Positions 25,101 through 32,842 of a stretch of DNA of 58,954 nucleotides are shown here, one piece after another. Within the stretch, counting starts at the first letter, position 1. Every line of letters begins with the position of its first letter. Below the pieces are notes generated by a model, which saw only the letters and a program-made list of their open reading frames with translations, did not search any database and had not been told where the DNA came from. The position numbers were made by a program, and so were the translations under genes. Source of the stretch: a virus; IMG/VR virus record IMGVR_UViG_3300038436_000160, positions 1 to 58,954 of that record; one strand, written 5' to 3'.

Positions 25101-26361
25101 TAACGGCCTGTTTATCAATGATTTGCTCGAAGATTCTCTGGATCCAAAACTGAGCCAATTTTTACTAGAGAAAGCCAAGCAAGAAGGTTTTAGTCCGAAA
25201 GCTGCCGGCGAGATTGTTAGATTTTTATTGAGTCATGGAGATCCAGCCACTAAAGAATATGTGAAATCTTTAATCTCGATTCCTCTACCCGAAGATGAGG
25301 AGAAGAGAAACGAAATACTATCAGCCGCTGCTTCCCTAATGTGGAATGCTGACCTCAATGATTGGGAGTTTCTTTGGGGCTTAATGCAGAAAGATAACGA
25401 TTTTGCTAGGGCATTGGTTATCAGAGCCAATGACAGCCCACTAAGAGGCTCGACTGTACTGCAAAGCATGAGCGAACCGTTACTTGCTGATTTATATATT
25501 TGGCTCACCAGGGAGTTTCCACCTGAGAAATATACCCGACCCGAAGGCGTTCATACGGTTACACCACAAATTTCAATTGGCGATTGGCGTGATTCTACTT
25601 TGCGAGTGCTAATGGATAAAGGTACAGCCGAGGCTTGCCGTCAGATTGAACGGGTTGCTGCTATTTTTCCTCAGCATAAGTGGCTCCAACAATACACTCT
25701 TGTGGAAACACGCAGGATTGCCTTACAAAAAACCTGGCATCCACCAGCAGTAGACCAGATATTTAAATTGGTTGAAAACCATGAATTAAGGTTGGTAAAT
25801 AGCCCTGATGAATTGATGGATATTGTTATTGGTTCACTGAAGCGGCTAGAGAGTAAACTCCAAAGAGGTGAACATCCTCAAGCTATTAATCTTTGGAATG
25901 AAAAGCGACCCAAAGATGAAAATCGACTATCTGACTATGTCAAAGTCCATCTTGAAGAGGATTTGAAAAACAAGGGCATTATTGTAAACCGGGAAGTTGA
26001 AATCAAACGTGGGAATAAAACCGACATCCACATAAGCGTGTACGGTCGAGACCACCTAGGAAGGCCAACCGGAGACCCCATGAAAGTCACTATTGAGACT
26101 AAGGGCTGCTGGCATCCAGAACTAGACACTGCTATGGAGTCTCAGCTTGTTGGGCAGTATCTTTCCACAGATGTTTGCCGTCATGGCATTTATTTGATTG
26201 GTTGGTTTGTATGCGATGCCTGGACTGATCGGAAAAATCAAAAGGTTCCGTCTATAGACATCGTTGAAGCGAAAAAACAATTTGATGAGCAAGCCCAAGA
26301 AGTATCTACAAAAACTTCTTACAGAATTGAACCTTTTGTCTTGGATGCAAGGTTAAGGTGA
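22147..26361 (+). CDS. NACHT-like STAND ATPase with HEAT-type repeats and C-terminal nuclease motif
   Basis: A 1404-aa protein from the ATG at 22147. The P-loop is LGEPGIGKS near residue 57, and Walker B is LFLDSFDEG near 119-127, as in NACHT NTPases. A winged-helix/ARC-like region follows (to about 390). Long alpha-helical repeats of HEAT/armadillo type run from about 400 to 1240. The C-terminus has TDIHI near residue 1291 and TIETKG near 1315, a PD-(D/E)XK core. STAND proteins sense phage molecules and trigger an effector. Here the effector could be this C-terminal nuclease, an unusual order. It is not a clear Avs protein. Confidence 0.75.
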   Translation: MKMKYQWRRYWSPPEGRISLADDGFLDDPSEKFGKIVNPDLVELNTPDDTGCLVMLGEPGIGKSVEIENLFQSTLSKHSADHVLMIDLRNIPTPEIFRDELTGDARYQNWATNGEPLYLFLDSFDEGMTSSSFKSFAKYFYTLLSRYPDKLSKLYLRVSCRTALWQSYFENDLKRLWSTGDTFRKYELCPLIKSDVESALEARGIDKGQFLKDLRAKEVVGLAGKPLTLNLLMDVYQRDGQFPEMKSQIYSQGCDLLIQEQDPAKKNDPTARPTLTLAQKIAVAERIAAATVIGGKPTVDLDGELGEGEIGLSQLHGKEYVDEIPVAVGDQQILEVLNTGLFSSRGNGKMGWAHQTYGEFLAARYIFRHKLDWQQTQSLLFHDPLKIGTFQVVPQLYEVSAWIASLDPSFFDNAVQLDPEFLLLSDANVITDLQKQGLTGRLLVKLDKGELFDRREIYNTTNYKKLNYPGLGEQLKPYIADNTKGVVVRRAATEIALACAVIDLEDTLIKIALDESDELSVRVWAIIAIANFGSDKSRESIKPLITSGFENDPEDELKGVVLRALWPKHISIDEVLSLLTPPKKRSLHGTYHGFMGEDLASSLRSEDVIPGLEWIEKNVDKARDLEYSQRKLVDAIMLKAWEHASAPGVLEKFSSIAYDRLKEYEEIVGERALSEDIATKFQGMLDAQVEDRHNLIKKLVRLTLENDTSSGRKGYILLHHNNVRIVTPQDIPWLVDWLLSEKDEETQKVISEVVMRVLDVHSVSQIDLVFHAREKNKYLKEDTHFWFQTIELASESAKTQREQWEEQQSWQTKVEKDEKEEILKTLSLERIMGLLEKVEGGDLDSWWQLHNNLCMYRHELEEDDIRELPGWKILSEDQQKKLIEYGKAYLEKMESKPEMWLGQGKIYYPALAGYRAIKAYYREEPQYIEDQGADFWKRWAPITLGFPLVSNDPENGKLIALAYKNAPEKVLSTLSVLIDDEAQKYNGLFINDLLEDSLDPKLSQFLLEKAKQEGFSPKAAGEIVRFLLSHGDPATKEYVKSLISIPLPEDEEKRNEILSAAASLMWNADLNDWEFLWGLMQKDNDFARALVIRANDSPLRGSTVLQSMSEPLLADLYIWLTREFPPEKYTRPEGVHTVTPQISIGDWRDSTLRVLMDKGTAEACRQIERVAAIFPQHKWLQQYTLVETRRIALQKTWHPPAVDQIFKLVENHELRLVNSPDELMDIVIGSLKRLESKLQRGEHPQAINLWNEKRPKDENRLSDYVKVHLEEDLKNKGIIVNREVEIKRGNKTDIHISVYGRDHLGRPTGDPMKVTIETKGCWHPELDTAMESQLVGQYLSTDVCRHGIYLIGWFVCDAWTDRKNQKVPSIDIVEAKKQFDEQAQEVSTKTSYRIEPFVLDARLR

Positions 26362-26364
26362 ATT

Positions 26365-26622
26365 TTATTTGAAAGAATTATAGCAGTCGTTGGTGAGTTT
26401 TGTTTCATCATCAACAAGCTTATTCCACTGCTCTGATCCGAAATCAGTTATTCCCAATTCTTTTTTGCCTATTTCCAGATAAGCAACTCCAAGTTCTGCA
26501 CAATTTTTAGGAGCATCCTTACGCCCAATTTGAAAACCGATGAATAGAGCCGTGATAGCAAGAACAGCAGTTATTAATATTGCCGTAGACATTCTTATTT
26601 TTCTTACTTCCTTTACGTTCAT
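26365..26622 (-). CDS. Small single-pass membrane protein
   Basis: An 85-aa protein from the ATG at 26622. That start lies 8 nt after a consensus promoter, so an in-frame ATG further upstream at 26685 is rejected. It has a short basic N-terminus, one membrane helix (about residues 12-31) and an outer domain with two Cys. It converges on the NACHT-like gene with only 3 nt between stops. The function is unknown. Confidence 0.6.
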   Translation of the reverse strand: MNVKEVRKIRMSTAILITAVLAITALFIGFQIGRKDAPKNCAELGVAYLEIGKKELGITDFGSEQWNKLVDDETKLTNDCYNSFK

Positions 26623-26629
26623 ATCTTTA

Positions 26630-26657
26630 ATTATATTAATTAGTTGACACAAGTCAA
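26630..26657 (-). promoter_or_regulatory. Strong promoter, leaderless start
   Basis: On the minus strand TTGACT (26652-26657), 16 bp, TATAAT (26630-26635), then the ATG at 26622. The predicted start of transcription coincides with the start codon within a base or two. Confidence 0.65.
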
Positions 26658-26671
26658 ATCTAGAAAGAGAT

Positions 26672-26719
26672 GAGGAGGTAGACATAACTACAAAGTAGAC
26701 TTGATGTGCCTACCTCCTC
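26672..26719. terminator. Long hairpin between cargo genes
   Basis: Perfect 10-bp arms GAGGAGGTAG (26672-26681) and CTACCTCCTC (26710-26719) with an inner CTAC/GTAG helix in the loop. It lies downstream of the secreted-protein gene and upstream of the next promoter. The U run is poor, so it may be a weak or bidirectional terminator. Confidence 0.55.
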
Positions 26720-26774
26720 GGTTTGCCAGCTCTTAGATGGATGTTACTTGACTATCTGGGAGAACCAGTAGCGA

Positions 26775-27164
26775 TTACTGGACCCAAACGTACAGGTATG
26801 CTTCGACATTGCCGGGACCGCCTGCACTCCATGTGTCCGTGAATCCGGTGCAGATGTAAGCATCTGACGCCGTTTCGAGTTGATACCCGATCACAGATTT
26901 ACCACTGAAGGCGCTTGCGACAGTTCCGTTTGATGCATTGAGGCGGTAGTCTTCGGGGTCTGCGCTGAAGGTCTTCACGAGTTCGAACCCGTAATCGTTC
27001 CAGTCGCAGTTTGCGTACCCCATTCCCATCGAGTCTAGCGAATACCGCCAGGCATTGGGATTGTCCGCCCATTCGACGGGTTGATCGTTGGCGAGTGCAA
27101 CACCAACGATTGTGAGCATTGCCACTGCTGTCAGCAGTAGGGCCGCAATCAGCTTACGCTTCAT
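26775..27164 (-). CDS. Secreted protein of unknown function
   Basis: A 129-aa protein with a clear signal peptide (Lys/Arg start, hydrophobic core, cleavage likely after GVALA near residue 25). The mature part is strand-rich, with aromatic residues and two Cys (near 54 and 112) that may pair. It is visibly richer in GC than neighbouring genes, which suggests a separate origin. It has its own promoter and a good Shine-Dalgarno (AAAGGAGAG). Confidence 0.65.
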   Translation of the reverse strand: MKRKLIAALLLTAVAMLTIVGVALANDQPVEWADNPNAWRYSLDSMGMGYANCDWNDYGFELVKTFSADPEDYRLNASNGTVASAFSGKSVIGYQLETASDAYICTGFTDTWSAGGPGNVEAYLYVWVQ

Positions 27165-27204
27165 CTAACACTCTCCTTTGAGCTGTTAAAGAGCTGGCAT
27201 ATTT

Positions 27205-27245
27205 AGAATAAACAACTATGTATGAATTGTAAAGAATATCTTACT
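27205..27245 (-). promoter_or_regulatory. Promoter with partial repressor operator, secreted-protein gene
   Basis: On the minus strand TTTACA (27228-27233), 17 bp, TATTCT (27205-27210). The -35 lies inside an 18-bp site (27228-27245) whose right half TCTTACT equals the repressor operator and whose left half matches at 4 of 7. Confidence 0.45.
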
Positions 27246-27253
27246 AATATGAA

Positions 27254-29143
27254 TTATTGCTGTATCATTTTCCCTAACCCTGGAATCTTGCTGATAAGCT
27301 CTCTAATTTTGTTTTGGTTGGCCACAGGTGGCGTACTACTCGTTTGAGCGGGCAAAGTATCGCTAGAAGGCGCCACAGGGGTCACAATCTCGTCATTTAA
27401 CGGTTCTTCCTCTTTAGCTTCTTGAGATTGAGTAATTTCGGGACCAAGGAGAATATCGACATATTGATCAAGATCTAACTCCTCCAGAATCATTTTTTGC
27501 AAGGCACGCTTGCGGATTAGCCAACGTTTTACATCGGCAGTACTGTTGGGATCCGGTTTATCTTGGGCAATAAATTTGTCGTAAAGAAGCAATATCTGGT
27601 TAAGTCGGGCTTGTTTATCCGGAGGAATGACTGGCTCAACTTCAACAATTGCATCTACCTGGATTTTCTTATCTTCAGATTTAAACTCTTTGAAGTCGAC
27701 ATTGTTGCCAACAATGCGATAGAGTTTGTCTTCACCTATAAACTCACGGTTTAGTTGAATAAGGATGTTAGCCACTATTGTCAGGGCATTCGAAATGTTT
27801 TGAGCATTCATGCTTAGTCTGAGGTTGCTTTGACCCAATAGCATTGCCACCTTACCAAGTGGTTCACCTGATGATTGTGGAAGTCCTTGTAAGTATTCAC
27901 CGAGTGCAAGTGTTCTGGAGATTTCGTCTCGAAGAAGTTTGTCTTCATTCACACCCATTAGACTTATATCAGGTGGTCGCTCGATTACCACATCATCCAT
28001 TTTTCTGAGTTCCCATACAGCTCCCGGTGAGAAAATGATGTCATTCTTGGTTATACCAGTATCTTTCCGAATCTTTACTACTGGATCCAACATCAGCACT
28101 ACGTCATCCATTCTTTGGTTACGGAGATCTGCAATTTCCATAATGGTGCTTTCAACAGGTTCGACGTGACCGGTTGCCCAAAACTCCCAAAGCAGTGACA
28201 TATCAGGGAGGTCTACAAAAATGTGTCCGTTATTGACATCAAGGTAGGGATTTTCGTCATCTCGAATAACTACTTCACCGTTCGCAATAACTATCAGTTG
28301 ATCTTCTTCATAGTCCCAGCACTCCCAGAGCTCCAATTGTTTTTCCTGGTCGTTTTTAACAGGCAAAACTTTTTGTTCTCCGGTTTCTGGTTTTTTGATG
28401 TCACCATCGATTTGAGACATCTTTTTGGTGTTGATTTCATAGCGCTCTTTCTTCCAGTCCTCAACAACTTTTGGTTCACAAAACTCTAAGTTCTTATATA
28501 TTTTGTTCTCACCCCGGTTTTCTTCTTCTTTTGTGATCTTTTCCTTTGGCTTTACAATGCGGTGAATAAGCCACGGACATCCTTCCTGCAAATCTTCAGT
28601 TTCCGGAGCAGGTAAAAAGTCCCACAGATCGCAGAGGATCATTGTCGGGTCGTCGTAAATAGTTTTTATTTTCCCGTCTGATCGTTTCCTGTTGATTATT
28701 TTCCAGGCAAGCTTAACTATTCCGTTCCCATATAAAACTGAAGATTCAATCCAGTTAGGCAACTTTCTTGCGAGCTCAATAATGTCAAAGTCATAGTTAA
28801 CCAAATCTGCCCAGGAGCCGAGGGCAGTTGATTGAATATCAGCTTTTTCTCTGGGAATGACTCTGGTCTTTCGCTTCGCAGTGGCAAGCCTTGATACAAC
28901 GGTTTTAACGATCTCAAAAGCGATCGGAGGCATTAGCCTGGTGTTGTACGCATAGTTTTGTTTGTGCTGATAGGCGCGGTAGAGGCGATACATCCGCAAC
29001 CACTTGGCTTGGTATGGATCACGGAATTCTTTTGCTCGCTTAAATCGGGCTTTCCACTTAGTCAGAAGTGCTGCGTCACGCTCTGAAGGCTGGTATCTGG
29101 CTACTTGGGTGATTTTTACTTCTTTTACTTCGGGTTTTGGCAT
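27254..29143 (-). CDS. Phage portal protein
   Basis: A 629-aa protein with the layout of podovirus/P22-type portals: an N-terminal helix with RDPYQAKWLRMYRLYRAYQHK, a stem and clip region, a long wing with YDDPTMILCDLWDFLPAPE, and a C-terminal helical crown and disordered tail. It forms the dodecameric vertex for DNA packaging. It stands alone between two cargo blocks, about 10 kb from the head operon and 18 kb from the terminase genes, and has its own late promoter and leader. Confidence 0.85.
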   Translation of the reverse strand: MPKPEVKEVKITQVARYQPSERDAALLTKWKARFKRAKEFRDPYQAKWLRMYRLYRAYQHKQNYAYNTRLMPPIAFEIVKTVVSRLATAKRKTRVIPREKADIQSTALGSWADLVNYDFDIIELARKLPNWIESSVLYGNGIVKLAWKIINRKRSDGKIKTIYDDPTMILCDLWDFLPAPETEDLQEGCPWLIHRIVKPKEKITKEEENRGENKIYKNLEFCEPKVVEDWKKERYEINTKKMSQIDGDIKKPETGEQKVLPVKNDQEKQLELWECWDYEEDQLIVIANGEVVIRDDENPYLDVNNGHIFVDLPDMSLLWEFWATGHVEPVESTIMEIADLRNQRMDDVVLMLDPVVKIRKDTGITKNDIIFSPGAVWELRKMDDVVIERPPDISLMGVNEDKLLRDEISRTLALGEYLQGLPQSSGEPLGKVAMLLGQSNLRLSMNAQNISNALTIVANILIQLNREFIGEDKLYRIVGNNVDFKEFKSEDKKIQVDAIVEVEPVIPPDKQARLNQILLLYDKFIAQDKPDPNSTADVKRWLIRKRALQKMILEELDLDQYVDILLGPEITQSQEAKEEEPLNDEIVTPVAPSSDTLPAQTSSTPPVANQNKIRELISKIPGLGKMIQQ

Positions 29144-29158
29144 AATGATTTAGACAAC

Positions 29159-29227
29159 AAAAAAGGGGCTTGGGTTCATCTACTTTTGAAAAATAGAGAA
29201 ACCTAAGCCCCGATAGATTCGTTAGGC
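29159..29227 (-). promoter_or_regulatory. Leader with conserved box and terminator-like hairpin, portal gene
   Basis: On the minus strand the leader carries GCCTAACGAA, then ATCGGGGCT, which opens a stem (GGGGCTT/AAGCCCC, one mismatch, GGTT/AACC) ending in six U (29159-29164). The flanking box is the same as at 18469-18491, but the stem sequence differs with compensating changes. The start codon lies only about 15 nt further on, so a stop here would silence the portal gene. Confidence 0.75.
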
Positions 29228-29245
29228 GGTTTTATTTCTGTTCTC

Positions 29246-29274
29246 AGACTATAAAATTGAACCCAAAAACTCTA
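29246..29274 (-). promoter_or_regulatory. Late promoter of the portal gene
   Basis: Aligned with the head promoter at a shared TAG(A/T)CTG, the -10 is TAGTCT (29246-29251), overlapping TATAGT (29248-29253). The -35 TAGAGT (29269-29274) is weak. The distance to the leader box differs from the head promoter by one base. Confidence 0.4.
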
Positions 29275-29326
29275 GGTCGTTAATGTTAGTAAGTGAAAAT
29301 GCCTGATTGAAGTTATAATGAAACTG

Positions 29327-29355
29327 TTGAAATAACATCTGATATTATGTATTCT
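29327..29355 (+). promoter_or_regulatory. Promoter of the defence operon
   Basis: TTGAAA (29327-29332), 17 bp, TATTCT (29350-29355), then the ATG at 29367. Predicted transcription begins 4-5 nt before the start codon, so the message is nearly leaderless. Confidence 0.55.
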
Positions 29356-29366
29356 ATTAGTATCTA

Positions 29367-29555
29367 ATGGTAAGTAAACCTATGGAAGAATTGCTAACTC
29401 TGGGCGAGGCAGCGAAAGTGCTAAAAGTCCATCCTAATACACTTAGGTTGTGGGACAAAAAAGGTGTGCTTATTGCCATCCGGATCGGTGTTAAAAAAGT
29501 AAGGCGTTACAAAAGGGAAGATATTGAAAAATTCATCAATACCAAGAATAAATAA
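29367..29555 (+). CDS. MerR/excisionase-type DNA-binding protein
   Basis: A 62-aa protein with a winged helix-turn-helix typical of MerR and excisionase families (LTLGEAAKVLKVHPNTLRLWDKKG, then a wing with RIGVKKVRRYKREDIEKF). It is the first gene of the defence operon and stands 2 nt before the helicase gene. It may autoregulate the operon. It is too short to carry an effector-sensing domain. Confidence 0.8.
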   Translation: MVSKPMEELLTLGEAAKVLKVHPNTLRLWDKKGVLIAIRIGVKKVRRYKREDIEKFINTKNK

Positions 29556-29557
29556 AT

Positions 29558-32500
29558 ATGGCACTAATTGATAATAAAAACCAGACATTACAGGAAGCAC
29601 TTAAAAATGCCTTATTATCAGCTGACAGCGTAGATATAGCGGTCGGCTTTTTTTATTTTTCTGGCTTCCAAGCTCTCTTTGATCAATTAAAGGATAAGAA
29701 AATTAGAATTTTAGTTGGCTTGGAAGTCGATCCTCAGCTCGTTCCTATGATTGTTCAACAGTCTAAAGAAGGTGATATTGATCTTTCCAAGTGGCAAACA
29801 AGGAACAACGCCAACTCTAGAACCGTTCGGAAGCTCAATTACATTGATGCCTTTGTAAGTTTCATGAATGACAGTGATATTTTTGATAGCGATAGATCGA
29901 ATGATGTTTTTGACCTCTATATTCAGAAGGTAAAAGATGGAACGCTCGAAATTAGAAAGACTGTTTCTGACTATCATGGTAAGTTTTACCTCATTCATAA
30001 CAAACCAGAAGCATCTCAAAACGGAGATTTTCCTGGCACGATGTTTATGGGTTCCAGCAACCTTACCTATCGAGGGCTCATAGGGCAAGGCGAGCTAAAC
30101 GATTCCAACCGTGAGAAGAGTAAGTTTGAAGAGTACCAGACAGAATTTGAACGCATGTGGAATGATGCTCAGTCGATTGCCATTGCAGACATCAACACCA
30201 AAGAAGATTTTATCAAAGCTATAAAGCCTCGTATTTGGAAATATGCCGTTCCCGCACCTTACGACATCTATATTCGCATTCTCCATGAGCTATTTCAGCA
30301 AAAAGAGGTTGATTCCCTTAAAACTCCCAAAGTTATTACTGGAGGCTTATACAGTGACCTTGAATATCAAATCGATGCAGTAAAAATGGTTATCGATAAA
30401 TTAAGTAAATATGATGGAGCTATACTGGCTGACGTTGTAGGACTCGGTAAAAGTATTATTTCCTCGGCGGTTGCCCACAACATGGATATGCGAACAGTGG
30501 TTATCTCGCCACCTCACCTTATTCCACAGTGGGAAGATTACAAAGAGCAGTTTGGTATCAGAGGATCGAAAGTGTTTAGCTCTGGGAAAATTGGCGATGT
30601 CTATGAGCGGTATCAGGATTCTAGAGAGCCAATCTTATTCATACTTGATGAAGCCCACCGTTATCGCAATGAAGATACTTATGACTATAAACTCCTTCAC
30701 CAGGTCTGTAGAGGCAATCCAGACAACAAAGTATTATTACTTACGGCTACTCCCTTCAACAACGATCCCAAGGACGTGTTTGCTCTTCTTAAGTTATTTC
30801 AAACTCCAGGGCAATCAACTATTCGCTCTGTAGATAATCTGAGCTTACGTTATAGAGAACTGATTCAAAGGTATAAAAAACTTCGCCGAGACATGGCGCG
30901 GGATATGGATGCAGACGAAATTGATAAAGAGGCACAGGAAATTGCGGCAGAACAACGTCGACTTATTGAGCCAATTATCATTCGCCGCTCAAGGTTAGAT
31001 CTCAAATATATTACTCGTTATAGAGAAGATTTAGATGCTCAAGGTGTAGCTTTCTCTGAAGTCCTCGGGCCAAATTTGCTTGAGTATGACCTTGGTGACT
31101 TGTACGAGCTTTATATCGAAACTCTGAATTTGATTACAAAATCAGAAAATCAAGGTTTTATCGGTGCTCGCTATAAGCCAACAGATTCCGAGTACATGAA
31201 TGAAGAGAGTCGAAAGAAGTTTATTGAAAAATATAAGGATGAATTTGATGACGTCGAAGACATTAAAATTGCTCAATCCAACTTGGCTCAATTCATGAGA
31301 CGGTTGCTGGTTATGCGTTTTGAAAGTTCCAAAGATGCTTTCCGCTCAACTCTAGAGAAAATGATCGAATCCAATGAAAAGATCGAGAATTGGTGGAACG
31401 AGCTCGGCACTGTCCCTATTATGAAAAAGGGGCAACTACCTGATCCGAAGGATTATGATTTGGAGGATGGTGAAAATGGAGACGCTCTTTCTCAAGACTT
31501 GGAACTTTTACGCAACAGAGGTGGTTTTCTTGAAATAGACAAAGACCTGCTGAACCCTCGTTTTATTGAAGATGTTCGACATGACACTCAATTACTCAAG
31601 TCAATTCACAAGCAGTGGTATGGCAACTCCACATATGCTGATCTTGATCCCAAACTAGACGAATTAGTCTCTAAACTCAAAGACTTCCTTTCTGAAAATC
31701 CTGATAGAAAAATAGTTATCTTCTCTAGCTATAAGGACACAGTAGATTATCTTTTGGATCAACTTCACAAGCGTGGTTTCGATCGCGTAACTAAGTACAC
31801 TGCGGCAGAGGGAACTGATGCTTATAAACAGATAATAAAAGCCAACTTTGATGCTTCTTTCCCCTCTGAGCAACAAAAGAACGATTACGATGTTTTGTTG
31901 GCAACGGATGCCTTAAGCGAAGGTTTTAACCTGCATCGTGCCGGCATCGTCATTAACTATGACATTCCTTACAATCCTACTCGGGTAATTCAGCGTGTTG
32001 GACGTATCAATCGTATAAACAAGAAGGTTTTTGATTCCCTATTCGTTTACAACTGTTTCCCTACAGCAGTAGGTGAAGAAGAAACTCGAGTTAAATCAAT
32101 TTCGACTCTTAAGATTAAGTTAATAAACGCTGTGGTTGGCAGTGATACAAGAACTCTAACCAGCGACGAGGAGCTAAAGAGTTTCTTTAAAGATGAATTT
32201 GATAAAGCTAAACAGCAAGAGGAGCAATTGTCATGGGATGCTCCGCACCGAGAGGCGTATGAGAGAGCTCTTAGAAGTGAAAATATGCAGAGAATCTACG
32301 ATTTACCCAGGAGAAGCCGAATTATGCGTAGTGAAAGCGGCAAGCAAGGTGTGGTTGTTTTTGGAAAGAAAGGAGCTAATTCAATCTTCACCTACGGAAC
32401 AGTGCCTGAAGAGGCAGATGTAGTTTCTGCAGAATATGCTCTCACCTATTTCCAAGCAAAAAAAGACGAAGATGGATCCTCCGTTGGTGACAATTTCACT

Positions 32501-32842
32501 CTTGCCTTTAATACTGCTAAAGAAAAATTATTTGGTAAACACGAGTTGCCAAAAATTCAAGGTCGTAGAGCTAAATCAATTCAGGTATTGAAGGTTATCT
32601 CTGAAGAATTACCAACCTCAAGAGATTACTGCGAGGATATTATTTCTATTATCAAGACTTTGGATGACTTAAGTGACGGAGCCTTAAAGGATATTTCTCA
32701 CCTTGATCTTCGCAATGTTGAAAAAGCCTATGAAAAATTGCTTGAAATTGTTCCTGAGACGTATATCAGAAATGTACTTACTAGAGCGAATCGCACAGAA
32801 AGTGAACAGGAACTGCTCTTATTTGCAGAACAATTTGTATGA
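29558..32842 (+). CDS. PLD-domain SNF2/SF2 helicase
   Basis: A 1094-aa protein. Residues about 1-200 form a phospholipase-D-like domain (YHGKFYLI near 138 and MGSSNLTYRG near 163), of the type used for DNA cleavage or binding in restriction systems. The helicase core has GLGKS near 296, DEAH near 363 and the motif VI QRVGRINRINK near 811. PLD-helicases of this kind drive DNA translocation in RM-like systems (DISARM DrmD and relatives). It overlaps the methyltransferase start by 4 nt. It should track on incoming unmethylated DNA. Confidence 0.8.
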   Translation: MALIDNKNQTLQEALKNALLSADSVDIAVGFFYFSGFQALFDQLKDKKIRILVGLEVDPQLVPMIVQQSKEGDIDLSKWQTRNNANSRTVRKLNYIDAFVSFMNDSDIFDSDRSNDVFDLYIQKVKDGTLEIRKTVSDYHGKFYLIHNKPEASQNGDFPGTMFMGSSNLTYRGLIGQGELNDSNREKSKFEEYQTEFERMWNDAQSIAIADINTKEDFIKAIKPRIWKYAVPAPYDIYIRILHELFQQKEVDSLKTPKVITGGLYSDLEYQIDAVKMVIDKLSKYDGAILADVVGLGKSIISSAVAHNMDMRTVVISPPHLIPQWEDYKEQFGIRGSKVFSSGKIGDVYERYQDSREPILFILDEAHRYRNEDTYDYKLLHQVCRGNPDNKVLLLTATPFNNDPKDVFALLKLFQTPGQSTIRSVDNLSLRYRELIQRYKKLRRDMARDMDADEIDKEAQEIAAEQRRLIEPIIIRRSRLDLKYITRYREDLDAQGVAFSEVLGPNLLEYDLGDLYELYIETLNLITKSENQGFIGARYKPTDSEYMNEESRKKFIEKYKDEFDDVEDIKIAQSNLAQFMRRLLVMRFESSKDAFRSTLEKMIESNEKIENWWNELGTVPIMKKGQLPDPKDYDLEDGENGDALSQDLELLRNRGGFLEIDKDLLNPRFIEDVRHDTQLLKSIHKQWYGNSTYADLDPKLDELVSKLKDFLSENPDRKIVIFSSYKDTVDYLLDQLHKRGFDRVTKYTAAEGTDAYKQIIKANFDASFPSEQQKNDYDVLLATDALSEGFNLHRAGIVINYDIPYNPTRVIQRVGRINRINKKVFDSLFVYNCFPTAVGEEETRVKSISTLKIKLINAVVGSDTRTLTSDEELKSFFKDEFDKAKQQEEQLSWDAPHREAYERALRSENMQRIYDLPRRSRIMRSESGKQGVVVFGKKGANSIFTYGTVPEEADVVSAEYALTYFQAKKDEDGSSVGDNFTLAFNTAKEKLFGKHELPKIQGRRAKSIQVLKVISEELPTSRDYCEDIISIIKTLDDLSDGALKDISHLDLRNVEKAYEKLLEIVPETYIRNVLTRANRTESEQELLLFAEQFV

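Noticed and set aside
22147-26361. Classic Avs (antiviral STAND) gene
   Set aside because: The NACHT-like ATPase is N-terminal and the nuclease motif C-terminal, the reverse of usual Avs order. I kept the broader STAND description.
26623-26685. N-terminal extension of the small membrane protein to 26685
   Set aside because: That region holds the gene's own consensus promoter and part of a long hairpin, and the promoter's start point fits the ATG at 26622.
26976-26995. A tRNA-like TTCGAACCC loop
   Set aside because: It lies inside the secreted-protein gene and has no acceptor or anticodon stem around it.
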